Positions 1 through 9,003 are shown, counted from the first letter of the stretch. The stretch: 64,000 bases of DNA from Arcicella rigui (GCF_034929435.1 NZ_JAYFUM010000005.1:124001-188000), one strand, 5' to 3'. Program-made: numbers and translations. Notes: generated by a model from the letters alone, not told the origin.

Positions 1-41
1 TTTTTAGCTAATCAATGGATAAACCACTCAATTATTTTGTC

Positions 42-911
42 ATGAAAGTACTTCCTTTTACCATTCCTGTTGCCCACGACCACACCATTATTGTACAGCA
101 AGACGTACAGCCTTATTTCTATCCGCACCTACACCGACACGAGGAGATTCAGCTTACATGGGTACAACAAGGCGAAGGCACATTGATTGCCGATAACAAT
201 ATGCACGCATTTAAGGCAAATGATATTTTTTGGTTGGGAGCCAATCAGCCACATCTTTTCAAGAGCGACCCCATTTATTTTTTACCAAAAAGTGATAAAA
301 ATATTCAAGCGATAGTCTTGTTTTTTAATCCCAAAGGAGCGTTAGAGGCATTGTTCAGCCTTCCAGAAATGAGTAATGTAAAACGATTTTTACAGCAAAA
401 TCCCAATGGCTTCAAAATTCCATCGGGCATGACTGAGGCTATAGCCGAAAAGTTGAGTCAGATTTATGAACTGACTGGCGTAGAACAAATGATTCATTTC
501 ATGGATTTACTCAGGCTACTTTCGGGCATAGAAACCTTAGAAGCCCTTTCGGAAGGAGCAAGACCTAAAATTTATAGCGATAACGAAGGCTTGCGGATGA
601 GTAACATTTATAATTTTATTATTCAAGAATACGAAAAACCCATTACTTTAGAAGAAGCCGCCAGCAAAGCCTACATGACACCTCATGCTTTTTGTAGGTA
701 TTTCAAAAAACACACAGGACATACCTTTTTATCATTTCTCAATGAAGTACGCATCAACGAAGCCTGTAAAAAGCTTACCAACGATTCACCCATTGGCATT
801 GCACAAGTAGCGTACAGTTGCGGTTTCAACAGCATCACTAATTTCAACCGCATTTTCAAACGCATCAAAGGGCAATCACCGAGTGAGTATTTAGAGGAGT
901 TTTTTAAGTGA
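42..911 (+). CDS. AraC family transcriptional regulator with N-terminal cupin domain
   Basis: A 289-residue protein. The N-terminal half is a cupin-like sensing domain, with the motif HLHRHEEIQL near residue 30 and a GEGTLIADN turn. The C-terminal hundred residues carry the two helix-turn-helix motifs of the AraC/XylS family, ending in the signature GFNSITNFNRIFKRIKGQSP. AraC proteins of this shape usually bind a small sugar-like or metabolite ligand and activate a neighbouring operon. No obvious target lies upstream in the window, since the gene begins at its edge. I chose the ATG at 42, giving MKVLPFTIP, rather than the in-frame ATG at 15, because the shorter start matches how such cupin domains usually begin. 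The downstream fic gene is convergent. The ligand is unknown. Confidence 0.88.
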   Translation: MKVLPFTIPVAHDHTIIVQQDVQPYFYPHLHRHEEIQLTWVQQGEGTLIADNNMHAFKANDIFWLGANQPHLFKSDPIYFLPKSDKNIQAIVLFFNPKGALEALFSLPEMSNVKRFLQQNPNGFKIPSGMTEAIAEKLSQIYELTGVEQMIHFMDLLRLLSGIETLEALSEGARPKIYSDNEGLRMSNIYNFIIQEYEKPITLEEAASKAYMTPHAFCRYFKKHTGHTFLSFLNEVRINEACKKLTNDSPIGIAQVAYSCGFNSITNFNRIFKRIKGQSPSEYLEEFFK

Positions 912-942
912 GGAGTTGGGAATGTTGAGTTCTGAGTTTTTT
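908..942. repeat. Short heptanucleotide array (5 units)
   Basis: Five 7-base units run from the stop codon of the AraC gene into the spacer. Examples are GTGAGGA, GTTGGGA and GTTCTGA. It belongs to the dispersed heptamer class in this window, in the TGAG orientation. No opposite-orientation partner was seen before the fic stop codon. Confidence 0.5.
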
Positions 943-966
943 AAAAGTGTTGCTACTAAGCAGGAT

Positions 967-2067
967 TCACTCTAAAGAAATATAATAGCTCGTACTTCGG
1001 CCGCCGCCTGTTTGAATCAAGATATTTTTTTGTACCAAATCTGCTAAATCTCTGGTGGCGGTTGCTTTTGAGGTTTTGGTGATGGATTGATACTTCCGAG
1101 CATTCATTCCTCCTTCAAAGGTTTCATCTTGAAGCATTTTGTAGATTACTTTTTGTTGCTTGGCATCTACAAGGGGTTTTATTTTATCTAAAAATCTGGT
1201 TTTCTTTATCGTAAAATGCACAGTGTTAAAGAAATCTTTTTGTGCATCCAGTACAACTTTACCAAAATATGCAATCCAATTGTTTAACTCTTTCCCTCGT
1301 TGAGCATTTTTTAATTGCTCGTAATAAATGCCTTTATCTGCGGCAATGGTGGTAGAAAGACTCAGCAAAACAGGACTTTGCAGGTGTTGCGATAAGGCTT
1401 TTTCAGCAATGATTCTTCCGACACGTCCGTTCCCATCTTCAAAAGGATGAATACTTTCAAAATACAAATGGGCTAAACCTGCACGCACAATGGCATTATT
1501 GATGGGTGTTTCTCCTTTGGGATGGCTTGCGTTAAACCATTGAATAAAACACTTCATTTCGCTAGGAACGTCCTTAGAAGGCGGTGCTTCAAAATGTACG
1601 ATTTCTTTACCAATCGCTCCCGAAACAATCTGCATGGGTTCTTCGTGGCTACGCCATACGCCTGCATTGACGCTGGTATTACCCAACATAATGGCTTGAT
1701 GCCATTCAAATAGCATTATTTCATCTAAGGGTTGCTCAAAATGTTCTCTGGAAGTAACAATGGCACGGGCTATGCCTACCGAACGTTTATCTTTAACCGA
1801 TTGGATATTGGTATTATAGCCCAAATTAATTTTTATAGAAGACATCACATCCTCTCTACTGATTAATTCGCCCTCAATGGCAGAAGTTTTGATGGCTTCT
1901 TTTACCAATAAAGTAAGGATAGAAGCCTCTTTTTCATCTTGTGCTAATAGCTGAACGACACCTCCATTTTGCCCTGCAAGTGAGTGAAATTGTTTGTCAA
2001 CTTCATCGAAAAGACGAATGTCATATTCAAATTGCGTCCAGTTATCAAATTGCCAATTGTACATCAT
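967..2067 (-). CDS. Fic family protein (DUF4172 type) with C-terminal winged helix
   Basis: Fic proteins transfer AMP or another nucleotide monophosphate from a nucleotide to a hydroxyl of a target protein. The catalytic motif HPFEDGNGRVGR is intact at residues 207-218. An inhibitory-helix motif of the form T-x3-E-G lies at residues 61-66 (TSAIEG), so this is a class II enzyme whose own N-terminal region should hold it inactive. The first 45 residues, starting MYNWQFDNW, resemble DUF4172. The last 65 residues look like a winged helix-turn-helix, so the protein may bind DNA. Two ATG codons in a row (2067 and 2064) could start it. The start codon lies inside a four-half-site inverted repeat, which suggests autoregulation. 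No separate antitoxin gene is visible. The target protein is unknown. Confidence 0.93.
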   Translation of the reverse strand: MMYNWQFDNWTQFEYDIRLFDEVDKQFHSLAGQNGGVVQLLAQDEKEASILTLLVKEAIKTSAIEGELISREDVMSSIKINLGYNTNIQSVKDKRSVGIARAIVTSREHFEQPLDEIMLFEWHQAIMLGNTSVNAGVWRSHEEPMQIVSGAIGKEIVHFEAPPSKDVPSEMKCFIQWFNASHPKGETPINNAIVRAGLAHLYFESIHPFEDGNGRVGRIIAEKALSQHLQSPVLLSLSTTIAADKGIYYEQLKNAQRGKELNNWIAYFGKVVLDAQKDFFNTVHFTIKKTRFLDKIKPLVDAKQQKVIYKMLQDETFEGGMNARKYQSITKTSKATATRDLADLVQKNILIQTGGGRSTSYYISLE

Positions 2068-2140
2068 GAGCCGATTAAAATGTCTATTCGGCTCAAATAT
2101 AGCAAAAAAATGAGCCGAATAATGAAATTAATCGGCTCAT
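2066..2140. promoter_or_regulatory. Nested inverted repeat with four TGAGCCGA half-sites, likely fic operator
   Basis: Four copies of TGAGCCGA, two per strand, surround position 2103. The outer arms (2066-2078 and 2128-2140) are perfect 13-base inverted repeats of ATGAGCCGATTAA. The inner arms (2086-2095 and 2111-2120) are perfect 10-base inverted repeats of TGAGCCGAAT. Same-strand sites are 44 bases apart, about four helical turns. The leftmost site covers the fic start codon. The symmetry suggests binding by two dimers, possibly of the Fic winged helix itself. A cruciform or mRNA-leader hairpin is an alternative. Confidence 0.75.
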
Positions 2141-2212
2141 TGATAAATAGAATCTATTTTCATTGTTGAGTTCAACTTACTTTATCTGTTAATATTAACT
2201 TTAAAACTGGTA

Positions 2213-2500
2213 TCATTCCTCATTAGACAATCTAAATATTCGGTAAAAGACATAGAATATTATAGAAATTATAGCAAATAACAAGATTGTATTCCAACTA
2301 AAATTGCCCGTTACTATAAAGTCATAAATAACTAATATGAAGAACAATAATAGCAGACTTGAAATTGAGTATTTAAGAAATGAAAAGATTTTCTTCATAA
2401 AAGGACTATACCTCAATCTTCGCTTCATATTGGATAATAAATTTATTTCTAATTCTACTATAGCTTTAATAGGCATATACTGAAAAATTTGCTTAAACAA
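2213..2500 (-). CDS. Small hypothetical membrane protein
   Basis: A 95-residue reading frame that I do not recognise. After a basic N-terminal part (KRRLRYSPFMKK) it has two hydrophobic segments, roughly residues 43-62 and 70-88, separated by a short loop (DFIVTGNFSW). This would make a two-pass inner-membrane protein with both ends in the cytoplasm. The start is uncertain: a second ATG about 25 codons in would remove the amphipathic leader. It stands alone between the Fic operator and the arabinofuranosidase gene and has no family evidence, so it may not be expressed. Confidence 0.45.
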   Translation of the reverse strand: MFKQIFQYMPIKAIVELEINLLSNMKRRLRYSPFMKKIFSFLKYSISSLLLLFFILVIYDFIVTGNFSWNTILLFAIISIIFYVFYRIFRLSNEE

Positions 2501-2658
2501 ACATATAAAATGCTATACATTTTTGCAATCTAACATTGCAATACACTCTGACATAGTGAAACAAACGCCAAGTGAGAGATAAATTTTTCTAAGCTTAAAA
2601 ACAATTTTCCTTTACTGAACGAATTTATTCACCCACTAAAGAATTTTATAACTATTGT

Positions 2659-5013
2659 TTACTTCAAAATCCTCGCCCCAAATACTCTACCTGCGGTTCT
2701 TCCCGTATGTGCTTTAATCGTTATTTGTACTTTTTCTTTGTTTTCGATTAGGTTGTTGGGAATTGGGTAAGTAACATCAAAGAATTTACCAGTTGTTCCA
2801 CCTTTCAATATTTGACTGGCGATTACTTGTCCTTCTACTAAAATATCAAAAGCACTGTTTTTGTCATCGCCGATGTATGTTAGCAATAAAGTATTAGGTT
2901 TGTCTTTAACAACTTTCATATCAAACGAAAACGAACCGCCTTTTCTCACTTCTCTGCCTGTACGCCCAAGGGCATCGCTTACATACGATTCGCCGTCGAT
3001 GCTGAGGTTGTGGTCACGTTCGGGTTGCATTTCGCCAATTCTGAAATTATCAATCGTGCGGGCTTCTATTTCTTGCTGACGTTTCTTTTCGGCTTCATAC
3101 ACGGCCTTTTTTTCTTCCCAACCTGCTTTCGTGAAATAGTCCCAATACACGCTGTAATGTTGTTGGTAGGTTTGGTAAAATGGTTGTAAGGTTACGTCGA
3201 AAGGCACGGCTACGGCATTGGTTTTGAACAAAAGCTTCGAGTTATCCACACTTTTTACCCATTGATTTACATTTTTATTGTCGGTCAAAAGTACTGGAAT
3301 GCCATAAACGGGGTCTGGATTTTTCTCGCCCAATTGTCCTGCCAAAACCAAAGGCCCATATAATAAGGCGATGCGGTCGGGATTGTCAGGCATACTTTCG
3401 CTGTAAATTTGCATGGGCATTGTCAGGCTGATTTGGTCCTTGTTTTGCCAAGTTCTATTCAACACAAAATAGCCAGAATCATCAGCTTTTACAGTTTGTT
3501 TTTGTCCATTGATTGCAATATCAACTCCTTGTGTAGCCCACCAAGGTTTACGGATTTTGAGGGCAAAAGTTTGAGATTTACGTAAACTTAAAGAAAATTG
3601 GGTGTTGTTTTGGGTCGGATACTGCGTTTGCTGTGTAAGAATTAAGCCTTTTTCTTTCCAATTTAAACGTGAAGGAATAAACAAATTCACAAACAAACTG
3701 CCCTCTGCTCCTTGAAAGTATATGCTTTCGTTATACTTCACGTGGTTTTCCATGCCACTGCCTACACAACAAGTAAAGGTATTGAATTGGTCGCTAAATT
3801 CTTTTTTTGTCCCCATTCTTAAAGGCACAAAATAACACATCATGCCATTTTCTGGATTTTGCGAAGCTAAAATATGGTTATACAATGCTCTTTCGTAATA
3901 ATTACTCAGTTCGCTGTTGGGTTGCCAGCAAAACAAATGGCGTGTCAGCTTGAGCATATTGTAGGTATTGCAGGTTTCGCAGGTGTTGTCGCTGAGGTGT
4001 TCATTGAGTTTATCGGGTTCACCGCAATATTCATAATTGCTATTCCCACCAATCACGTAGCTATGGTGATGCACCATGATGTCCCAGAAAAAACTGGCAA
4101 TGGTTTTATCCGATTCTTGTCCTGCGAGTTCGTATTGTCTGGCACTGCCAATGGCTTTGGGTACGTTGGTATTGGAGTGCTTCCCTGCCATAGGATTGAT
4201 GCGTTTCGACAAAGGGAGCATCACAAAATCGTCGTAGAATTTATAGGATAAATCGAGATAGACTTTTTTGCCCGTGATGGCGTACAAATTCGCCAATACT
4301 TCTGCCATGCCGCCGTATTCGCATTTGAGCATTTTTTGTAATAATTCAGGCGAAAGCGGATTGACGGTTTTGCCTGTCCAATCGGCCATGCCTTCTACTA
4401 CTTGTAAGGCTTGTTTGTTGCCACAATATAAATAGGCATCCACTAAACCCGCCATTACTTTATGCACGGTGTACCACGGACTCCAACCGCCGTTTAGGTC
4501 GAAGCCTCCCGTTTTGATTTCGCCTTTGGCTACTTTCGTAAAAATAGAATCTTCCTTTGGAATTGCCCCGACATAACCCGTTTTGCGTGCCTTTTGGCAA
4601 ACAGCCAATGCCGATACGATTTCTGTTACTCGGTCTTTAAAAGCCTTTTGTTGTGAAGAAGCGTACATCATGGCACAAGCCGAAAGATAATGCCCCAAAG
4701 TATGCCCCGAAAGCCCTTCACTTTCCCAACCGCCATACACTGCTCCGTGGGTAGGCAAGCCAGCATTGAGGTAAAAACGATGCAACAAGCGTTGTGGCTC
4801 TATGCTCAATAAATACGCTGCGTCTTTGTCCATCGCATTTTTGAAAGGCGAGCCTTCCAGCAATGTCACTTGGTCTAAATCAAAAGGATAAGCTTTCAGC
4901 GAAACGCTTGGTTGTACTTTAAACCTTTTATCGCCTTTGAGTGGCGTATAATTTTGGGCAAAACCTTGTACAAAACACGACAAGGATAAAAGAAGGAATA
5001 AGACTTTTTTCAT
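2659..5013 (-). CDS. Glycoside hydrolase family 127/146 (beta-L-arabinofuranosidase-like, DUF1680)
   Basis: This 784-residue enzyme starts with a clear signal peptide (MKKVLFLLLSLSCFVQGFAQ), so it acts outside the cytoplasmic membrane. GH127 and GH146 enzymes remove beta-L-arabinofuranose from plant glycans or glycoproteins, using a cysteine nucleophile held by zinc. The expected residues are visible: Glu346 and Cys348 in CETC, and Cys415 and Cys416 in TCCVGSG. A C-terminal extension after about residue 650 is a beta-rich accessory domain. I rejected a 26-codon N-terminal extension because it is translated from a heptamer repeat array upstream. There is no SusC/SusD pair or other glycosidase next to it, so it seems to work as a stand-alone enzyme. 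GH127 versus GH146 cannot be settled by eye. Confidence 0.92.
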   Translation of the reverse strand: MKKVLFLLLSLSCFVQGFAQNYTPLKGDKRFKVQPSVSLKAYPFDLDQVTLLEGSPFKNAMDKDAAYLLSIEPQRLLHRFYLNAGLPTHGAVYGGWESEGLSGHTLGHYLSACAMMYASSQQKAFKDRVTEIVSALAVCQKARKTGYVGAIPKEDSIFTKVAKGEIKTGGFDLNGGWSPWYTVHKVMAGLVDAYLYCGNKQALQVVEGMADWTGKTVNPLSPELLQKMLKCEYGGMAEVLANLYAITGKKVYLDLSYKFYDDFVMLPLSKRINPMAGKHSNTNVPKAIGSARQYELAGQESDKTIASFFWDIMVHHHSYVIGGNSNYEYCGEPDKLNEHLSDNTCETCNTYNMLKLTRHLFCWQPNSELSNYYERALYNHILASQNPENGMMCYFVPLRMGTKKEFSDQFNTFTCCVGSGMENHVKYNESIYFQGAEGSLFVNLFIPSRLNWKEKGLILTQQTQYPTQNNTQFSLSLRKSQTFALKIRKPWWATQGVDIAINGQKQTVKADDSGYFVLNRTWQNKDQISLTMPMQIYSESMPDNPDRIALLYGPLVLAGQLGEKNPDPVYGIPVLLTDNKNVNQWVKSVDNSKLLFKTNAVAVPFDVTLQPFYQTYQQHYSVYWDYFTKAGWEEKKAVYEAEKKRQQEIEARTIDNFRIGEMQPERDHNLSIDGESYVSDALGRTGREVRKGGSFSFDMKVVKDKPNTLLLTYIGDDKNSAFDILVEGQVIASQILKGGTTGKFFDVTYPIPNNLIENKEKVQITIKAHTGRTAGRVFGARILK

Positions 5014-5020
5014 ATTTATT

Positions 5021-5200
5021 GGCTTTGAGCTTTGGGATGTCGGCTCTCGGCTATCTTTTAAGGAATCATGAAAAAATAAACAAATCAACATTTATTGTAA
5101 GTTACTGAAAATCAAAACACTAATTCACTAATTGACAATTCACAATTTTACATTGATATTTAACAAAAGTTTTGTTTTAAAAGCTGAAATCCGAAAGCTT
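5021..5200. repeat. Heptanucleotide arrays between GH127 and FAD oxidase genes
   Basis: Three short arrays occupy this spacer. Positions 5021-5055 hold five units such as GGCTTTG, AGCTTTG and GGCTATC. Positions 5117-5151 hold five units such as ATTGACA and ATTCACA. Positions 5180-5200 hold AAAGCTG, AAATCCG and AAAGCTT and overlap the stop codon of the FAD oxidase gene. The first array is in the opposite sense to the last, as in the other paired arrays. Confidence 0.6.
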
Positions 5201-6452
5201 AACTATAAAATCTTTCTGGACTAAAAGCTTGAATATCAATACTTGTAGCTTTTTCGCTGATGATTTCTTCGACTAATTTACCTGAAGCTGGGCCTAAACT
5301 TAGCCCCATCATCGAATGCCCCGTAGCAACCACTACGTTATTGAAAGCCTTCGTGCGACCAATGTAAGGCAGGCCGTCGGCCGAACAAGGACGGAAGCCA
5401 TGCCAAATATCTTTTTCAGCAGGAAAAGGAATATCGAACGTAGGCAAAAAGCTTTTCACCGATTTTAAAATACCTTTTACTCGTTGAAAATTGGGCGGTG
5501 TATCGGTCGAAACCACTTCCATTGTTCCTCCCATCCGAATTTTATTGCCATCCATCGGCGTTAAGGCTACTCTGCCTTCTGCCAAAATGATTGGATGATT
5601 GATATGAAATGGACTATTTTCTAAAGTCAAAGAATAACCTCTACCAGCCATCAAAGGCAAGTTGAGGGCTAATTGTTCAGCCAATTCACGACTCCAAGAA
5701 CCAGCCGCAATCACTACGCCATCGGTAGCGTATTGCTGTTGTTGGGTACGCACATGGGTAACTTTGCCCTGTTTTTTCTCGAAGCCCACAATCGTTTCTT
5801 TGGTTCTGAAAACGACACCTTTGTTTTGCAAATCGGCAATGAGGGCTTTCATCAGCTTGTTGGGATACACGTGGGTATCACAATTAAACTGCAATGCTCC
5901 AAGGGCATTGATGGGCGTTTGGGGTTCTAAAGCTTGTAGTTGGTCTTTGTCTAAGTAATTGACATCCAAGCCCAATGCCTGAGCTTTGTCAAGCGTATGA
6001 TGGGCGTGTTCGGCTACGGCATGGGTTTGAAATACTTCCAACATACCTTTGCGTTCGTAACCAAAAGCAAAAATATCTTGGGCTTCCCAGTCTTCAAATA
6101 ATTTTTGACTTAACAAAGAAATATCTCGCAAAGGAATTGCCGAATCTTCAACGTGTTGGGCGTTGGCACTTTGCATAAATTTCAATCCCCAAGTAACCAA
6201 GGCTTTACTCAACGAAGGTTTTACATAAAAAGGACTCAAAGGGTTAAACATCCATTTGAAGCCTTGCCAAACAATGCCCGGTGCCGCCAATGGCACAAAA
6301 TGACTCGGACAAACATAGCCTGCGTTGCCAAAAGAGCAGTTGTCCGACAAATCGCCTTTATCAAATATCGTTACTTGATACCCTGCCTCGTGTAAATAAT
6401 AGGCACTGCTCAAGCCCACAATGCCTCCACCGATGATTGATATATGATTCAT
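5199..6452 (-). CDS. FAD-dependent D-amino acid dehydrogenase-like oxidoreductase (DadA family)
   Basis: A 417-residue protein of the DAO fold. The N-terminal FAD-binding motif GGGIVGLSSA follows the first beta strand (MNHISII). The C-terminal part has the family signature GHSMMGLSLGPASG near the flavin. DadA relatives oxidise D-amino acids such as D-alanine or D-hydroxyproline to the keto or imino acid and pass electrons to the respiratory chain. The start at 6452 was chosen because the 42-codon extension is translated from an octamer repeat array and because the Rossmann motif should begin near the N-terminus. Neighbours give no substrate clue: a racemase or hydroxyproline epimerase gene is not adjacent. 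The call to the family is firm, the substrate is not. Confidence 0.9.
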   Translation of the reverse strand: MNHISIIGGGIVGLSSAYYLHEAGYQVTIFDKGDLSDNCSFGNAGYVCPSHFVPLAAPGIVWQGFKWMFNPLSPFYVKPSLSKALVTWGLKFMQSANAQHVEDSAIPLRDISLLSQKLFEDWEAQDIFAFGYERKGMLEVFQTHAVAEHAHHTLDKAQALGLDVNYLDKDQLQALEPQTPINALGALQFNCDTHVYPNKLMKALIADLQNKGVVFRTKETIVGFEKKQGKVTHVRTQQQQYATDGVVIAAGSWSRELAEQLALNLPLMAGRGYSLTLENSPFHINHPIILAEGRVALTPMDGNKIRMGGTMEVVSTDTPPNFQRVKGILKSVKSFLPTFDIPFPAEKDIWHGFRPCSADGLPYIGRTKAFNNVVVATGHSMMGLSLGPASGKLVEEIISEKATSIDIQAFSPERFYS

Positions 6453-6461
6453 TATATGTTG

Positions 6462-6618
6462 ATTTGAAGATTTTGTGAATTTGAAGATTTGGAAATTTGA
6501 AGATAGGATTAAAGGATTTGAAAATTTAGAAATTTGAAGATTTGAAAATGATAGAAAAATATGTTCTTCCATTTTCAAATAGTCACATTTTCAAATTTTC
6601 AAATCATCAAATTTTCAA
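6462..6618. repeat. Octanucleotide tandem arrays in inverted arrangement
   Basis: Positions 6462-6547 consist mostly of 8-base units with consensus ATTTGAAG or ATTTGGAA, with a few longer or shorter units. Positions 6571-6618 consist of six 8-base units with consensus ATTTTCAA. The second array is close to the reverse complement of the first, so the transcript could fold back on itself. This is the only clear array in the window with an 8-base period. It fills the spacer between the FAD oxidase start and the DUF885 stop. Confidence 0.75.
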
Positions 6619-6635
6619 ATTCCCTTATCATAAAA

Positions 6636-8393
6636 TTATTTTATTGAATAAAACCGCCAACTACTTTGGTAGTCTTTGGGTAAAGATGTCTTGGTAAGAA
6701 TCGCTCGCATCATTTCGATTGGCATAGCGTTTTCTTGAATAAATTTATCATGAAACTCTTGATAAGTCATTTTTTTAGAGCCTACCAATTCGTCCTTTAA
6801 AGCCCTGATTTGTAAACCGCCAATCATGTAAGCAATCTGATACAAAGGGTCGTAGCCTCCTTCAAACGAACGACGTACTTCACCTTCGGCATTGGCTTTT
6901 TCATGTCCCACACGGTTTACAAGAAAGTCGATACATTCTTGTGGCGACCATTTTCCTGTATGATAATTCAAAGAAAAAATGATTCTGGCACAGCGGTGCA
7001 TTCGCCAAAAAAGCATACCCACACGGTCTTCTGCCGAACGAGGAAATTTTAAATCGTACAATAGCATTTCCCAGTATAAAGCCCAACCTTCTATCCAGAA
7101 AGGAGTCCAAAATTGGCGATGTGTTTTATAGCGACTCATCATAAATTCTTGTAAACCATGCCCAGCAATGAGTTCGTGGTGTACCGTAGCTCTTGAAAAA
7201 TGCGGATTATTCCCTCGCATACTCATCATTTTCTGGTCATGCGTCATGGTATTGGTTGGGTACGAAACAATAAATTCTTCGCCTCCCAAAAAGAAAGGAT
7301 TAACCAACTGCCGTTCGGGACTCATCATCGACAAACGCCACGTTTCTTCTGCCAATGGCGGAATGGTGAGTAAGTTTTTTTCTTTCAAAAAAGCAATAGA
7401 TTCATCATACAATTTTACCATTGCCGCAGGTTGTTGACCGGGCGGAACAGCCGTTTGTTTTACTTTTTCTAAAGCCGCTTTCCAGTTATCGCCAAAACCC
7501 ATTTCACGGCTCGCTTTGAGCATCTCGGCATCGCACCAAGCAAATTCCTTATTGGCAATTTCCACCAACTCTTCGGGCGTATAAGGAATCATTTCCAATT
7601 TGAGCTTACGAATCAACTCCGTTTCGCCAATCGGATTGCCCACAATACCAGAGGCATCTTTTTTGAGTTGGGTATTTACCGTCACCACCTGCTGAAAAGC
7701 CGCAGCGTAGTTTTTCAAAGCATTGTCGAGGTCTTCGTAAGGCTTGGCAATCCACCACGTAAAAAGTGGGTCATAGCCATTATAAAAACTATAAACAGCA
7801 TTTAAAGCACTTTTCAAGCCTAAAGCGATGCGATTACCTCTATTCGCCAAATCTTTGGTTAAAGAAGTATTTTCTTTGAGTTTTTGTTGGAGTACATTGA
7901 TTTCTTTGACGCATTGGTTGAGGTCGTTGGCCAATTTGGGCGAATCGGGCATCAAACCCCTTCTGCGTGCCTTTTTGGCATCGTAAAGCACAGCAGCGAA
8001 AGGAAACCAAGTAGCCAACTGGTTGAAGGCGGTGGCTTCCTGTTGACTTTGGTAAAGTATATCTTCAAAATCACGCTTTATTAAGAGGTAGTCAACACGT
8101 CCACCAGCATCCAGCGAATTAAAATCAATACTTTGTAATTGTGATAAGTACGATTGGGCTAAAGTTTTGAACCGCTCACGGCGTTCGGGCGAGTGTTCGA
8201 TGGTATAAAAGCGTTGCAGATTTCCATTATCGGCATGATACATCGTTATCAATTGCCTAAGAGTTTCATTGCCAGTATTTTTTTGTGCTATACTCTGTGT
8301 AGTCAGCACAAAAATCATGACACAAGTAATCAATAGTATGTTGATGAAGTAACGCACAAGATAAAATGTTTGATGATGAGTAATGCAATTCAA
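6636..8393 (-). CDS. DUF885 family secreted putative metallopeptidase
   Basis: A 585-residue protein with a hydrophobic N-terminal segment (residues 16-36, ending TTQSIAQ) consistent with a signal peptide. The rest is the mainly helical DUF885 fold, distantly related to gluzincin carboxypeptidases. The motif HELIAGHGLQEF at residues 406-417 is the family's variant zinc site, H-E-x4-H, followed downstream by an EGWALYWE segment that supplies the third ligand in relatives. Its likely role is peptide hydrolysis in the periplasm, but few members have been characterised. An alternative start at Met26 would shorten the signal peptide. It is the first gene transcribed in its direction, with the octamer array separating it from the FAD oxidase gene. 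Confidence 0.88.
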   Translation of the reverse strand: MNCITHHQTFYLVRYFINILLITCVMIFVLTTQSIAQKNTGNETLRQLITMYHADNGNLQRFYTIEHSPERRERFKTLAQSYLSQLQSIDFNSLDAGGRVDYLLIKRDFEDILYQSQQEATAFNQLATWFPFAAVLYDAKKARRRGLMPDSPKLANDLNQCVKEINVLQQKLKENTSLTKDLANRGNRIALGLKSALNAVYSFYNGYDPLFTWWIAKPYEDLDNALKNYAAAFQQVVTVNTQLKKDASGIVGNPIGETELIRKLKLEMIPYTPEELVEIANKEFAWCDAEMLKASREMGFGDNWKAALEKVKQTAVPPGQQPAAMVKLYDESIAFLKEKNLLTIPPLAEETWRLSMMSPERQLVNPFFLGGEEFIVSYPTNTMTHDQKMMSMRGNNPHFSRATVHHELIAGHGLQEFMMSRYKTHRQFWTPFWIEGWALYWEMLLYDLKFPRSAEDRVGMLFWRMHRCARIIFSLNYHTGKWSPQECIDFLVNRVGHEKANAEGEVRRSFEGGYDPLYQIAYMIGGLQIRALKDELVGSKKMTYQEFHDKFIQENAMPIEMMRAILTKTSLPKDYQSSWRFYSIK

Positions 8394-8704
8394 AAAAAGA
8401 AAGCTTTGATGTAAAATTAAACTTTAATTAGAGCTTCATCTATGTACATTTTATCAAGATATGAGCAGAAATTAACCATTAATCCTAAAAAAGTGTGGTT
8501 TTAGAGCTAAAAATAGATATATCTTGAAGAAATAGAGTAATTGTTGCCCTAAAATAAATGTTTGAAGGGATTGTCTGGGTAAAGAAATAAGTACCCAACT
8601 TTAGACAAAAAAATATCTATTTTTAATACAGATATTGCTTTTTTTATTTCATTTGCTTGAAAAATTGCTTGCAACCATATATCCGCACTAAAACAATAGT
8701 ATTT
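8394..8704. other. Divergent intergenic region with weak AT-rich hairpin
   Basis: This 311-base spacer separates the DUF885 gene from a small membrane-protein gene on the other strand. I see no reading frame worth calling and no heptamer array. The one structure is a 7-base inverted repeat, AATATCT at 8612-8618 and AGATATT at 8630-8636, followed by a T-rich run to about 8649. It could be a weak terminator or attenuator ahead of the small gene. Confidence 0.35.
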
Positions 8705-8908
8705 ATGAAAACTTTATTAGCCAACAGCCGAAGTGCTATCTTATTTTTACTTTCAATAGTAATTGCAGTAATCTGCTTAATTTGCCTGATAAGCTTTGAT
8801 TTTACTGGACTTCAATTCAAAGGAATGGTATTAATTGTAATAAGTTTAGTACTTAATGCTATCAGTTTTGGCATCAGTATTTACTCAAAGACTGAGAAGA
8901 ATAAGTAA
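8705..8908 (+). CDS. Small hypothetical two-pass membrane protein
   Basis: A 67-residue reading frame that I do not recognise. It has two strongly hydrophobic stretches, about residues 10-31 and 37-58, and a short charged tail (KTEKNK). This is the pattern of a small inner-membrane protein. I chose the ATG at 8705 over an ATG 16 codons upstream because the upstream part is basic and would precede the first membrane segment without reason. It is followed by a strong hairpin shared with the convergent glycosyltransferase gene, which supports it being a separate transcription unit. Confidence 0.6.
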   Translation: MKTLLANSRSAILFLLSIVIAVICLICLISFDFTGLQFKGMVLIVISLVLNAISFGISIYSKTEKNK

Positions 8909-8939
8909 AGGATTATGCTGAAATTGCCTTAAAATAAAA

Positions 8940-8992
8940 AATATTAGCTTTCACTCCTTAGTTCAATAAGTTAAGGTGTGAGAGCTAATATT
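8940..8992 (-). terminator. Terminator of the glycosyltransferase gene
   Basis: Two 21-base arms (8940-8960 and 8972-8992) pair with two mismatches around an 11-base loop. On the minus strand the stem is followed by a T-rich run (TTTTTTATTTT), the form of a rho-independent terminator for the gene ending at 9004. On the plus strand the T run is poor, so it may act less well for the small gene ending at 8908. Confidence 0.8.
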
Positions 8993-9003
8993 GTTCTCAA
9001 AAG

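Noticed and set aside
3874..4251. Open frame of 125 codons on the plus strand inside the GH127 gene
   Set aside because: It is antisense to a well-supported enzyme gene across its core domain and shows no family features.
5014..5091. N-terminal extension of the GH127 gene by 26 codons
   Set aside because: The extension is translated from a heptamer repeat array, and the signal peptide starts at 5013.
6453..6578. N-terminal extension of the FAD oxidase gene by 42 codons
   Set aside because: It is translated from the octamer repeat array, and the flavin motif normally sits near the true N-terminus.
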